Below are positions 1 to 8,130 of a stretch of 12,327 nucleotides of DNA, piece by piece. The stretch's first letter is position 1. Each line of letters begins with the position of its first letter. The translations under genes and the position numbers were made by a program. The notes beneath the pieces are model-generated. The model made no database searches, was not told the origin of the DNA, and worked only from the letters and a program-made list of their open reading frames with translations. This DNA comes from Saccoglossus kowalevskii (taxonomy: Eukaryota > Hemichordata > Enteropneusta > Harrimaniidae). The DNA lies in assembly GCF_000003605.2 (NCBI RefSeq), contig NW_003105104.1, positions 23,427-35,753 of the forward strand. Reading direction: 5' to 3'.

Positions 1-833
1 GGACCTCCGTATAATTCCCGGGAGTTTAAACTATATGCTCGACGTTCTGGTTTCAAACACCAGAAAATTACCCCAGAGTTTGCAAGAGCTAATGGTTTGG
101 CTGAGAATTTTATGAAAAGTCTTGGCAACGTCATTCGATGTTCTCTTATCGGGAGAAAAGATTGGAAATTTGAAATGTTTAAAATGTTGATGAATTATCG
201 TGCTACCCCTCACCCGTCAACTGGCAAAACACCGGCTGAATTAATGTTTGGTCGCAAAATCAAAGTAAAATTACCTGATTTCGAACTGCGAGATTCTGAT
301 AAATTTAGTATCGAAAACGAGGAAAGACGAATGCATAATAAAAGCATGCTAAAAAACAAACGTTACCACGATAATCACGGCAGAGTTAAATTCACAAAGT
401 TCAAAGGAGAGAGTATTAGTCAGAAACACAAGACGAACAAAATATGAACCACGTTATAGGAAAGAAATATTTGAAATTGATAATGTGAAAGGAAGCATGA
501 TTTCTGCGACAAATAAACAAGGTAAAAATATAACTCGTGATAAATCGCATTTTAAAACGTACCATGGTTGTGATAATATTAATATTAATATAAATGAGTT
601 TGATGAAGTTCTTGAAATAGAAAGAATTCTGCGAGAAATGGCCGATTGTAAAGCTAATCTTGCGCCTGCGCAGAAAGACATTTCACAATCACCACACGCA
701 TTAAGTACGCAACAAAACACCGATTCCACACCACAAGTAGACACACACACACACTGAAGAAGAACCAATTGTACTTAGAAGGTCTGGGAGAATTGGGAAA
801 ACCAATGTTAAACCTGATTATTTATACTATTGA
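1..833 (+). pseudogene. Ty3/gypsy retrotransposon pol, integrase C-terminal part, broken
   Basis: The frame open from base 1 reads as the end of a Ty3/gypsy integrase catalytic core. It starts at the GPPYNS motif that normally follows the second catalytic Asp-Asn, which lies just outside the window. It continues through ANGLAEN, whose Glu (codon 103-105) sits 36 residues after where that Asp would be, matching the D-x35-E spacing of the family. MNYRATPH and GKTPAELMFGR follow, typical of the core's last helices. The frame closes at 445-447, but the match resumes in another frame from about 416, so roughly two bases are missing there. That second frame carries the integrase C-terminal domain (NVKGSMISA region) and closes at 755-757, inside an AC repeat. 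The usual basic RRSGR tail continues in a third frame to a stop at 831-833. Integrase would join retroelement cDNA to host DNA; this copy cannot make the intact protein. Gag, protease and reverse transcriptase, if present, lie to the left. Family call is confident; subfamily (Mag-like) is a guess. Confidence 0.88.
738..754 (+). repeat. short AC microsatellite inside the integrase tail
   Basis: A short run of AC dinucleotides lies at the second frame break of the integrase relic. The match to the basic C-terminal tail resumes in another frame directly after it. Replication slippage in this run is the simplest explanation of that break. Confidence 0.6.
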
Positions 834-1040
834 ATTCAAATGACTATGTATCATGGAATTGTAGTTAAATGTATGTTTTGAATATAAAAATCTATAAATT
901 TAAAATAAGTAAAACAATTATAAAATGAAATAAAAAAATATATATGTAATTTGTGTATAACGTTAATGTATCGCATTAAGAGAGTATCAAATGTCATGAA
1001 TATTTCAGATTTACAAGTTGTATTCTAAGGTGTAGGGAAA
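834..1040 (+). other. retroelement 3' untranslated spacer
   Basis: An AT-rich stretch between the integrase stop and the candidate LTR, with no open frame and no recognisable motif before the purine-rich tract at its right end. Its position fits the spacer between pol and the 3' LTR. Confidence 0.45.
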
Positions 1041-1215
1041 TGTAGTGATCTAGTTTACATGTGAATAGCATTCCCACCTGAATGAATTGTATGCATAAAT
1101 TAAGAGCCTATATAAGTAATTGAATAAACTTGAACTGGTGTTCATTTGATATTCAGCCAACTGTGTGTACCCTTTATGCTTTGCCACCATGTGCCCGCTC
1201 CACGAGGATAGTACA
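1041..1215 (+). mobile_element. candidate 3' LTR of the gypsy element
   Basis: About 200 bp after the integrase stop, a purine-rich stretch (GTAGGGAAA, 1032-1040) resembles a polypurine tract. It abuts TGTAGTGATC, a common start for Ty3/gypsy LTRs. The proposed end is AGTACA at 1210-1215, giving imperfect TGTA/TACA termini. Inside are a TATA box (TATATAAG, 1109-1116) and a polyadenylation signal (AATAAA, 1123-1128) 7 bp after it, a compact arrangement usual in short gypsy LTRs. The 5' LTR is outside the window, so neither LTR identity nor the target duplication can be tested. The right border is the weakest part of the call. Confidence 0.5.
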
Positions 1216-1640
1216 CTCATCATCAGCAAGGTAAACCCAACCAATAGGGAGAGAACATCTACCAATCCTTTCTCTGATCTATTAATGTGGCAGTGGATAT
1301 GTGGGTACACAGCTGACAGAAGGTAGATGTGAATGTGGAGAAGATTTAATAGTTGCCACAGTACCAAGATTATCAGTACAACTATCTCTGGGGGAATTGG
1401 ACAGCAAACAAAAGGCGACATCCAGTCCTGGTGTTGAACCCAAAGATCTTCTGTTATGCTTACTGTCTGGGTGGTCACACACAATTTCAGCAAATTGTCT
1501 GAAGAGGTGATGTTCTTCAGCTGCATCATTGTCTGTACTAATAAGTTGCAGGATTTCAATATATCACTGTGCTGTGGTGTTGATTCTATCGCTGTGTGGT
1601 CTTGTATATATCAAGACCATAATGGGTCGATATCGATTCG
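1216..1640. other. unassigned stretch with overlapping open frames on both strands
   Basis: Base composition is more balanced than in the surroundings, and several frames stay open together. A forward frame spans 1301-1510 and a reverse frame spans 1282-1563. The reverse frame reads as a mixed, hydrophilic peptide (for example EEHHLFRQFAEIVCDHPDS) with 93 sense codons between stops. I recognise no family in either frame. Neither has a convincing start or matching splice sites at both ends; the CACAG before the reverse frame would place a TGA in frame. It may be an old coding relic, since it lies between a retroelement and a transposase-type zinc-finger fragment. Confidence 0.3.
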
Positions 1641-1661
1641 CCCCTATTTCTTGTCTTTTAG

Positions 1662-1816
1662 GAATGCTGTGTCACATATGTAGAAAATTCAACTTGAAAT
1701 CATCCAGAAATAGTTGTTTGGTATGGAATTCTATGCCATGTATAAATATTACGAAATATGCTATCGATAAACACGCACACTCGGAGATGCACAAGAAAGC
1801 CATGTCATTAGAAGTG
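1662..1816 (+). CDS. candidate exon or relic: C-x2-C...H zinc finger of hAT-derived type
   Basis: The frame open from 1529 encodes, from 1661 on, MLCHICRKFNLKSS and VWNSMPCINITKYAI, ending in HAHSEMHKKA. The layout is a Cys-x2-Cys pair, a short basic stretch, a Trp/Pro-Cys middle and a His-rich H...SxxH end. It resembles the single zinc finger at the front of hAT-transposase-derived proteins (the KIAA1586, ZNF862 and C17orf113 type), recognised from memory of the pattern and not from a search. The borders look like an exon: a pyrimidine run ending TTTTAG at 1661 and a donor GTAAGC at 1817. The 155-bp exon would begin with the last two bases of a codon. If the donor is not used, the frame stops at about 1846. 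No further exon or transposase catalytic domain was found nearby, so it may be a live exon, a domesticated fragment or a dead transposon piece. Confidence 0.42.
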
Positions 1817-1859
1817 GTAAGCAAAGAAAATCGAAAACTGCACTGACCACTGGGCTTCC

Positions 1860-3020
1860 ATGAAAGTCCGGAGAATCAATATTACATACAAAGCACATAG
1901 CGGCCGATTTATTTAATATTGTACATAAATTTGTTAAAAAATATACACAATTTTATTCATGCAAGCCTGTCCTTATTGTTTTCTTTACCACCAGACATAT
2001 GCTAATGAGTATGTAAATTATATGCAAATTAGTCACCACTCTGAGAATTTGGCACATAGTCGGAATGATTAATGGCATCTCCAGCAAAGTCATCAAGGAA
2101 ATTGTATGCTTAATGTGCATAAAACTAATAATTCATAATGAGCATCATTTGGTTATATCAAAAAACATTAGAAACAGATTTCTATTGTCTTTGGTTATAT
2201 AAGGTAAAACTATATTTTACCAGGTCATTTTCAGATATCAATGGTAATTTGTATAGGTTACTGTAATATAGTAATTTGAAAAAAAAATTGAATAGCCAGT
2301 TTCTTTAAAAAAAAGCATTTTTCGGTACACTTTCACTAATTAATTTTACTCGGATAGATTTTGCTGTGAAAATAATCCAGGGAAATTTCATTAAACAGTT
2401 ATTCATAAAAGAACAGCAATATCATTCTGACAAAAAATCCAGTTCAAAACTTCTGTTGGTGAAACCCGTATTCTCTTTATAAGGTTGGCGTTCTTCACAG
2501 TGACGTGGACAGTCAAATGGGGGTAGTCCAGAACACGCATATTTGCGTAGCTATTCTGTTATTGCGATAACTTCAACATTGCTCGGTTCCTTATTTCCTG
2601 TAACACCACATCAATCACATGTTGCTGTGACCAATTTATATTTACTACATGCTCGGTCATTCAATCCAAATGTTAAGTTGTTTGGATTGAAACCACTGAC
2701 CTCCACGCCTTATATCTAAGTCCACCTATAACATAGCAACTTATTAATTTGTTTAGGTGTTTTTTTTTCTAAATCAACTTCGATTTAGCGACTTTGCGCT
2801 TGACGTTTGCTTCATTTCCATAATTTTCTGTAAGTTGTTCATTGATGTATACGTGTTGGTATGACTGTTGTAATCCAGGTTTCAAGTCGGCAAGTGCTAT
2901 TTATTTTTTCACATCGAACAAGGCATGTTAGAAATTGGCACAGGGAACCAGAATATAATACCCGTGTTCTAATAACAGCTCCACCAACGACCATACAATG
3001 CAACCGTTCGTTTCCTGAAA
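1860..3020. other. non-coding stretch upstream of the XKR exon
   Basis: AT-rich, with no supported gene or element. Visible items are an octamer-like ATGCAAAT at 2022-2029, T-runs near 2761-2769 and two small hairpins. One is a perfect 11-bp stem with a 10-base loop (2660-2691); the other is CTAAATC/GATTTAG near 2770-2790. The open frames on both strands between 2839 and 3076 show no family resemblance. Confidence 0.5.
2660..2691. repeat. small perfect hairpin
   Basis: TTCAATCCAAA (2660-2670) and TTTGGATTGAA (2681-2691) are exact reverse complements separated by 10 bases. No T-run or gene end is associated, and no function is suggested. Confidence 0.6.
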
Positions 3021-3028
3021 GTATGCGT

Positions 3029-3091
3029 AGATGGCGTAGTACAAAATATTCACTTCCGGTTCTCCCCACACTCTAAAAATAGCACTTCCGG
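3029..3091 (+). promoter_or_regulatory. candidate XKR promoter: two ETS sites, YY1-like site, MEF2/TATA-like box
   Basis: Four motifs are packed into about 60 bp just upstream of the XKR reading frame. There are two ETS-type sites on the minus strand, seen here as ACTTCCGGT (3052-3060) and ACTTCCGG (3084-3091), 32 bp apart. A YY1-like AGATGGCG lies at 3029-3036. CTAAAAATAG at 3073-3082 fits the MEF2 consensus exactly and could also serve as a weak TATA element. Paired ETS plus YY1 sites are typical of animal core promoters. Transcription would start near or within this patch, giving a leader of roughly 70-130 bases before the ATG at 3163. The motifs are seen directly; promoter function and start site are inferred. 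Confidence 0.4.
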
Positions 3092-3098
3092 ACTATTC

Positions 3099-3275
3099 AT
3101 GAAGATCGATAAATTTCTTGCTACTGCTACTGTCCGCTTTCTGGAATTTAACCGCAGTGGCAATGTCCGCAGAAGGCGCCACAATGGATTCGCATGTAAG
3201 CGAGGAGAAATCTCACTCACCTGTGAAGATGGAATCGTATCGCGGTATAAAAATACAAAAATACAGCATTTTTGA
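3099..3275 (+). other. upstream ORF overlapping the XKR start
   Basis: An ATG at 3099-3101 opens a 58-codon frame, shifted relative to XKR, that stops with TGA at 3273-3275. It overlaps both candidate XKR start codons (3163 and 3184). Its context is poor (T at -3, A at +4), so leaky scanning would be expected. It matters only if the messenger begins upstream of 3099. The peptide resembles nothing known and is probably not functional as a protein. Confidence 0.4.
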
Positions 3276-3563
3276 TTTCATGTTTACGATGGGCTCGATG
3301 TTGACTTTTTTGGCCGATATTTGCACTGACCTGTTGGTGTCAGTACAGTACCTGACCGACGGACACTACTGGTGGAGCGGACTGACTTTCAGCTTTGTTT
3401 TTATCCCGTCCATTATAATGCAACTGTTTAGTCTTCGGTGGTATGTGTCCGATCATCGAAATACCGATGACCAGGAAGACGGGAGCGTCAAGAAAACTAG
3501 CACATGCCTGGAAAAATTCTTTTGGGCTCTCTTTCATGTTTTGCAGCTCGGTCCATTGAACAG
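3163..3563 (+). CDS. XK-related protein (XKR family), first coding exon
   Basis: This exon encodes about 133 residues of an XK-related membrane protein. The family includes XK, a partner of the VPS13A lipid-transfer protein, and the XKR4/XKR8/XKR9 phospholipid scramblases, cut by caspases in vertebrates. A polar N-terminus (residues 1-35) precedes a first membrane helix (about 36-63, with FLADICTDLLVSVQYL). The family's YWW-x-GLT motif at 69-75 begins helix 2 (about 70-91), with IPSIIMQLFSLRW matching its conserved P-S and SxRW signature. A charged loop (about 96-112) follows, then a third hydrophobic stretch ending HVLQLGPLNR, equivalent to the LLQLGQ/P...R motif where vertebrate XKR genes are also spliced. 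A consensus CAG/GTGAGT donor at 3563/3564 interrupts the terminal Arg codon after two bases (phase 2). Two ATGs are possible: 3163 (G at -3) and 3184, seven codons later, with the stronger ACAATGG context. The frame is closed upstream by TGA at 3100-3102. The remaining helices lie beyond the window. Which XKR paralogue this is cannot be settled. Confidence 0.9.
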
Positions 3564-3611
3564 GTGAGTAATCGTGAATGGGTAGCTTGTCAATCCGTTT
3601 ACAGGAAGTCA

Positions 3612-3823
3612 CAGAAGTATTGGGACAGCACTTGCTCGCTAATTCACTGACAACTTAAAGGTTTTGACAAAGTAGATTTGACCTTCGCAAACAATTTTGC
3701 ATACTTTTCAGCCTTGTATAACCTCATAAAATTATTTAGATATTACTAGCATTTTATGGTGGAAAAATGATCGGTAACATTTAACTTGTAGGTCATCTGC
3801 TTTAGTCAAAACCAATACTTCTG
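3612..3823. repeat. imperfect inverted repeat pair, possible small MITE
   Basis: CAGAAGTATTGG (3612-3623) is the exact reverse complement of 3812-3823. Bases 3662-3683 (TTTTGAC...GACC) pair imperfectly with 3790-3811, where the two blocks are adjacent. In the left arm they are separated by 38 bases. CACTTGCT occurs both in that 38-base piece (3629-3636) and just outside the right arm (3825-3832), which could be an 8-bp hAT-like duplication. The borders are inconsistent, so this is only a candidate. Confidence 0.35.
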
Positions 3824-3849
3824 ACACTTGCTGTAAATCTAATTTAGGT

Positions 3850-4653
3850 TGAGGCTCCGATTGCTTTTAAATCCAGTGGCCACTGTATATCGCCTCACAT
3901 TTTTTCACAGACTGAAAAAAAAAAATGCTTGAACAAACAATCGCTTGTCATGTTTCTGCTTTTATTTATTAACTTATTAATAGTTATATTGTATTAGTCA
4001 CAAAAGACTACATACAAGTGTTGGTTGGCAGATGGTTGTCAGAATCATTACCTATCAAAACAGAATGACCACCAACGCCTCTGCATGGTTACCATAACAA
4101 CAGTCTTTTGTTATTTACCTTGTTACATGCATGTTTGTAATGGTATTCAAACTTAAATTTAAAATATTATTTAATTTTTTTCTTTATCTAAGCTCTCCTT
4201 AACGTCAAAACTCAATTTTGTCAGGACCTTGAAAACATTTGTACTTTCCAGGAACCACTGTTGGTTGAGTCAACCCACCTTGGATCAATACACATCACAT
4301 ATCAACCATTGCTTTGCACTGATAGACATCACCAAAGAGAATAAGTGTCCTAGAATTTTTTTTGCTGCAAATTATTTTTTTCCTTCACTAATAACATTGA
4401 GCTAGTCTGTTTTTTCTTCAGGATAATGTTTGAGTCCTTTTTTGTGCATATTATTTTTTCTAATAATCAACATATAAATTTGTTAATATTTAAACAATGA
4501 ATACAAAATCAATATGAAAATGAGAGAACTTCTATGATTTGAAAAATTACTATAAAATTCTGCATTTACAGTGTACTTTACATGTGTAAACTGATCGGAT
4601 GGTCCAACTCTGTTACATCTTGTGATAAAGTGTTATTTAAACAAAAGTTTGTA
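3850..4653. other. intronic stretch without recognisable element
   Basis: AT-rich sequence with A-runs (near 3916) and T-runs (near 4355-4380). An RFX X-box-like GTTACCATAACAAC at 4088-4101 deviates at one position in its second half-site. No open frame or paired termini were found. Confidence 0.45.
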
Positions 4654-4656
4654 TAA

Positions 4657-5167
4657 GGGACGACGTCAAAAGATCAATGTCAGATAAAAAAACCTTAATT
4701 CTTTTAGTTTTTTCCCAAAACCCCCCACCCCCCACTGAAATTTAATTGATAAATATTGGTCATGGCGTCAGACTACATTAACCATTAAATACAAATTGAT
4801 AATTGGACAGTAGTATGGCATAGCAGTTGGTTGTAATAATGAAGCGGAATATACGCATGCACAAACTACTTTTCAGGGTTTTGCGCATGCTCTAGTTCCA
4901 TGACCAGAAATTGACCTCATTTGACGCACATATTCACACTCGGACCAAACCATTTTCTCGTCTTGGATGCGTTTTTTTTCATTTTTTGTTATTTTTGTCT
5001 ATGATTGGATAGAAAAAAACTAACTACAAATACTCCAAGGTTGTTTTGACTTCATTAAACAATAAAATTGTTTTTGTAGGATGGAAACTTTTTGAGGTCA
5101 AAACCCCCCACCCCCAAACTAAAGCAAATAAGTTTTTTATCCGACATCGATCTTTTGACATCATCCC
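4657..5167. mobile_element. PIF/Harbinger-like non-autonomous element (511 bp)
   Basis: The left end starts GGGACGACGTCAAAAGATC and the right end, reverse-complemented, starts GGGATGATGTCAAAAGATC. Similarity runs about 33 bp with four differences, all transitions. Both ends are flanked by TAA (4654-4656 and 5168-5170), the 3-bp TWA duplication characteristic of PIF/Harbinger elements. There is no transposase frame inside, so it would depend on an autonomous relative. Just inside both inverted ends lies the same 17-bp C-rich word in direct orientation (4716-4732 and 5099-5115). Termini and duplication are directly visible; the superfamily follows from duplication size and GGG termini. Confidence 0.7.
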
Positions 5168-5170
5168 TAA

Positions 5171-6590
5171 AGAGATGAGATAAGATAGTTCTATTTATAT
5201 AGAAAAATTATACATTTCTATTTGGGCTTTTAATAATATACTAAGGTCATAAAAGGCAAAAATAAATCTAAGATGTGCAAAAGATTATATTCCCAGTTAG
5301 TGGGAAACCACTAATACAATGTCAACAGTGAACCAGAGTACACATCCCATGTAAGGATACACAATGGGATAACACTCATTCCTTTGGAGTCGAGCAAACA
5401 ATGTCACAAAAAATAATTGTATCCAAGCTTTCAGAAGATTCCATTAACGTCAAAGCGAGGGAGTCGTCATCTACCAATGCAGTAGACGACTGTCAAACAA
5501 GCGTCTACCCACAAGTGTTTTTGTTTTCAGTGTGCATTATCATAGCTTAGGACCCAATTCCTGTGCTTTAAATTACGGACAGAGTATGATTTTGTTACAT
5601 TTATGGTTATGCAAGACTGAGGTATACTTTATTTGGTGATGTTCATAACATGTATTTTTATAATTTGGCAAAGCCTTTACTAGTAAAATTTTGTTGCATG
5701 GGTTCTTGCAGCAGGTAGTCTCATTGACTTTCTTTGTTTAATTTAGTTGTCATAAGCGCACTCAAATATTGAGTGGTATACTGTAAGCTTTGTACATATA
5801 CATATCAATCCATGTACATTGCAGTTCCAGCTTAACTGAACACCTCAGCTGACTTCACCTTTTTTTAAAAACTTTTTTTTTTAAAGTAAGAATCCTAAAA
5901 TATCAATAAGTTCAACTTATTTTCTGTAGTATTCACTCAAGTGTAAATATGAGACATTTATGTAGATTTCTTATGCACTATATGTATTTAGATACCGTAG
6001 TTTTGAAAGCATTTAAGCTAGCTAAAAGTTACACTTGGACTGTGTGTTGTATATGAGTGACACCCAGTACATGGAAAAAACTAATACAACCAAAACTTGA
6101 ATTATCACTGTAAATGCAGCAAATATATTAAACTAAATTATGTATTTCTAAGCCCAAACACAATGTTTTGTTTAAGACCCTACATAAGTGATGACTGCAG
6201 TCATTTGAGATGTTTTTAAATTGTACACGTATATTCACTCCTTTTTATAATGTGATTGCATGATTTAATGTCAGTGTATTTGTGGAAACTGAGATTGAAA
6301 TCATTTTGCTGATGGGTATTATTATTGAAAGTCTTGGTATTGAGCTGTGGATCAATTGTATATCACTATAGGATTAGTGTTCATCCCTATAGGATTAATA
6401 CAGCTGTATAGTGTTTCTATCAGATCACCCACAAATGCTCCTTGAATACCAGTGTTCATATACATGTACCAGAAACACATGCACATGTTATAAAGTACTC
6501 TTCAAATGTTTTATTTGTTGAGATTTATTTTTTCTTCACGTATAGCTCCATGATTCTCAATCCAAAACATTATAAAACCTCAATGGTATT
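5171..6590. other. intronic stretch without recognisable gene
   Basis: AT-rich with T-runs near 5860-5882. Minor items are an imperfect hairpin (GTCGTCATCTAC with GTAGACGAC, about 5463-5490) and a direct repeat of CTATAGGATTA near 6366-6400. No open frame with family resemblance and no element termini were found. Confidence 0.45.
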
Positions 6591-6591
6591 T

Positions 6592-6637
6592 AATCATAGA
6601 CATAGTATAGTATATATACTATACTATGTCTATGATT
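6592..6637. repeat. perfect 46-bp palindrome
   Basis: Two 23-base arms (left AATCATAGACATAGTATAGTATA trimmed to its first 20 here: AATCATAGACATAGTATAGT) are exact reverse complements with no spacer, centred between 6614 and 6615. Symmetry fails at the next base on each side. The core is a TATAGTAT-type AT repeat, but the outer arms (AATCATAGACATAG) are not simple sequence. It could extrude as a cruciform or fold as an RNA hairpin. No duplication flanks it. Confidence 0.9.
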
Positions 6638-6639
6638 TA

Positions 6640-7131
6640 ACCTATACTTAAAATATACATGTACTTGAGTATGATTATTTTTCTACCTCACAAACTCTTT
6701 GTTGGTGCGGAATCACTTCACATGAGAAAATGTTCTGTCACATAAACCAAGTACTAGTGTGTTACAATATAAAAACTATTTAAAAAAGATTAGTTACTTA
6801 TTATTTTTATTTGTAGAACGTGTTATAAATCTTTCTACAAACCCCCCTCATTTTTTTTATTTGAAAGCCAGTCTGTTTAACAGTCTGTATAATAACTGTG
6901 TAATATAACATTTTTTCAGAAACAAATTTGTTGTATTTTTCCTCAAAATAGGCTAATCTCCCAGTGTAGTAAGAATAAGAAAATTCTTAATGTTTTCAAA
7001 CTACTTTAAACTAGAAGTAGATTTCACATCTACTACAATGTAGTGCTCTTTGGGTTTGTCATCTAATTAGCATAACAATCACTATTCTATTTTCCATTGT
7101 TATAAATTTTGAAATTGAAAGTGAAAAACTT
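6640..7131. other. intronic stretch without recognisable element
   Basis: AT-rich, with no supported open frame. A short C-run followed by a T-run lies near 6841-6860. Nothing else could be assigned. Confidence 0.4.
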
Positions 7132-7140
7132 GGCGATAGT

Positions 7141-7333
7141 TAGACTGGCGCAGTCGAGGCGATTAATTTGTTTTTGTAGTTTAAATAAAATAACAAATTT
7201 TGCGAAATGTGGGTGTTAGCGCAAAATCCTCCGTAAATGGGGGTGATTTCGCGCTAACACCTCCATTTCGCGATTTTTTTTAATTTTATTTAAACTACAA
7301 AAACAAATTAATTGCTCCGCCTGCGCCAGTCTA
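7141..7333. mobile_element. 193-bp hairpin MITE with 9-bp target duplication (Mutator-like)
   Basis: The element starts TAGACTGGCGCAG and ends with its reverse complement CTGCGCCAGTCTA. It is flanked on both sides by exactly GGCGATAGT (7132-7140 and 7334-7342). The arms are about 87 bp each. They match closely except for a block near 7154-7161, scattered mismatches, and a few bases around 7191-7200. They leave a loop of only about 16 bases around 7229-7245, so nearly the whole element folds on itself. The inner arms carry GTGTTAGCGC-type GC-rich words unlike the surrounding AT-rich DNA. A 9-bp duplication points to the Mutator superfamily; an 8-bp hAT reading would need a terminal mismatch. 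No coding capacity is seen. Confidence 0.82.
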
Positions 7334-7342
7334 GGCGATAGT

Positions 7343-7913
7343 ATGTGTATGAGGTGTGCCAGCTTACTCTCGTATTTAGTGTTATATTGTGTTAAATATT
7401 TGTCTGAACATAAAATTGTTTTCTTTGTATTTATGAATGAATATATTAGTATGTAGGTGGTCAAAACTCTCCATTAACAGCTTTTATTTTGAGCTTTGTC
7501 TCAGTTCAATAAAATGTATTGTTCAAAGGTAAAACTGTAATTCTTTTAATAAAATTCCTTCCTTTGATTTTAAGTCAAATTATGCGTTTAATTCATCTTT
7601 GCTATTTAAAATTTTGACCATTTTCTCAGAATAACACGTGTATTGGAATAGTAAAAGTAATTTGTCATTGGTGATTGACAAAAGGTTAGCAGTTAGCTAC
7701 ATTATTATCACTGGTAATTTATCTTTCCTATTCCAAGCTTGGCTAGGCTAGTAGGCTAATTTGCATGTCTGGTTATTTACGTATCAAGTGATTGATTTTT
7801 TTTAGTACTTAAAATAAAAATAAATATGCCAATCAGTGACTGATTCATTGTCTGACTGAGTTATAATTGATTGAATAATTAATTATTATATTCATTTTTC
7901 AATTAAAGTAGGC
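7343..7913. other. intronic stretch without recognisable element
   Basis: AT-rich. It contains a short GGCTA-type repeat near 7740-7757 and nothing with paired ends or coding appearance. Confidence 0.4.
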
Positions 7914-8130
7914 TTTCTTTATCGCCAATATAAATTAATTGGACCATCCTTCGAAACACATTTGTTTTAATTTATTTTAAATTAATTTGATTTTAATATA
8001 ATTAATTAATAAATTCATTTGAAACTTATTCTGTGATATAACATTACCTGCTGACATTGTTTTTTTTCATTTATTTTGGATTATTTCAGCGGATGATCTG
8101 TAAATTATTACTGGTACCCCTAAAGTTCAA
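7914..8130 (+). repeat. long inverted repeat, left arm (about 217 bp)
   Basis: This arm (TTTCTTTATCGCCAATATAA ... CCCCTAAAGTTCAA) is the reverse complement of 9888-10106 with roughly a dozen differences, about 95% identity by eye. Both ends of the match are sharp. The arms are 1757 bp apart. They could be terminal repeats of one 2.2-kb element or two inverted copies of one short element. No target duplication is visible at 7914/10106 to support the single-element reading. Confidence 0.9.

Noticed and set aside
1050-1559. A 169-codon reverse frame starting at 1559
   Set aside because: It crosses the candidate LTR and its peptide is hydrophobic low-complexity with no family resemblance.
2839-3076. 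Overlapping forward and reverse frames before the XKR exon
   Set aside because: Peptides are arginine- or cysteine-rich without pattern, and the segment overlaps the promoter-like patch.
3340-3612. Reverse frame opposite the XKR exon
   Set aside because: It is the antisense shadow of the XKR coding exon.
5463-5490. Small hairpin as a regulatory RNA element
   Set aside because: Stem is short and imperfect, and nothing nearby suggests a function.
6442-6651. 69-codon forward frame
   Set aside because: It runs through the perfect palindrome and is AT-driven; no coding character.
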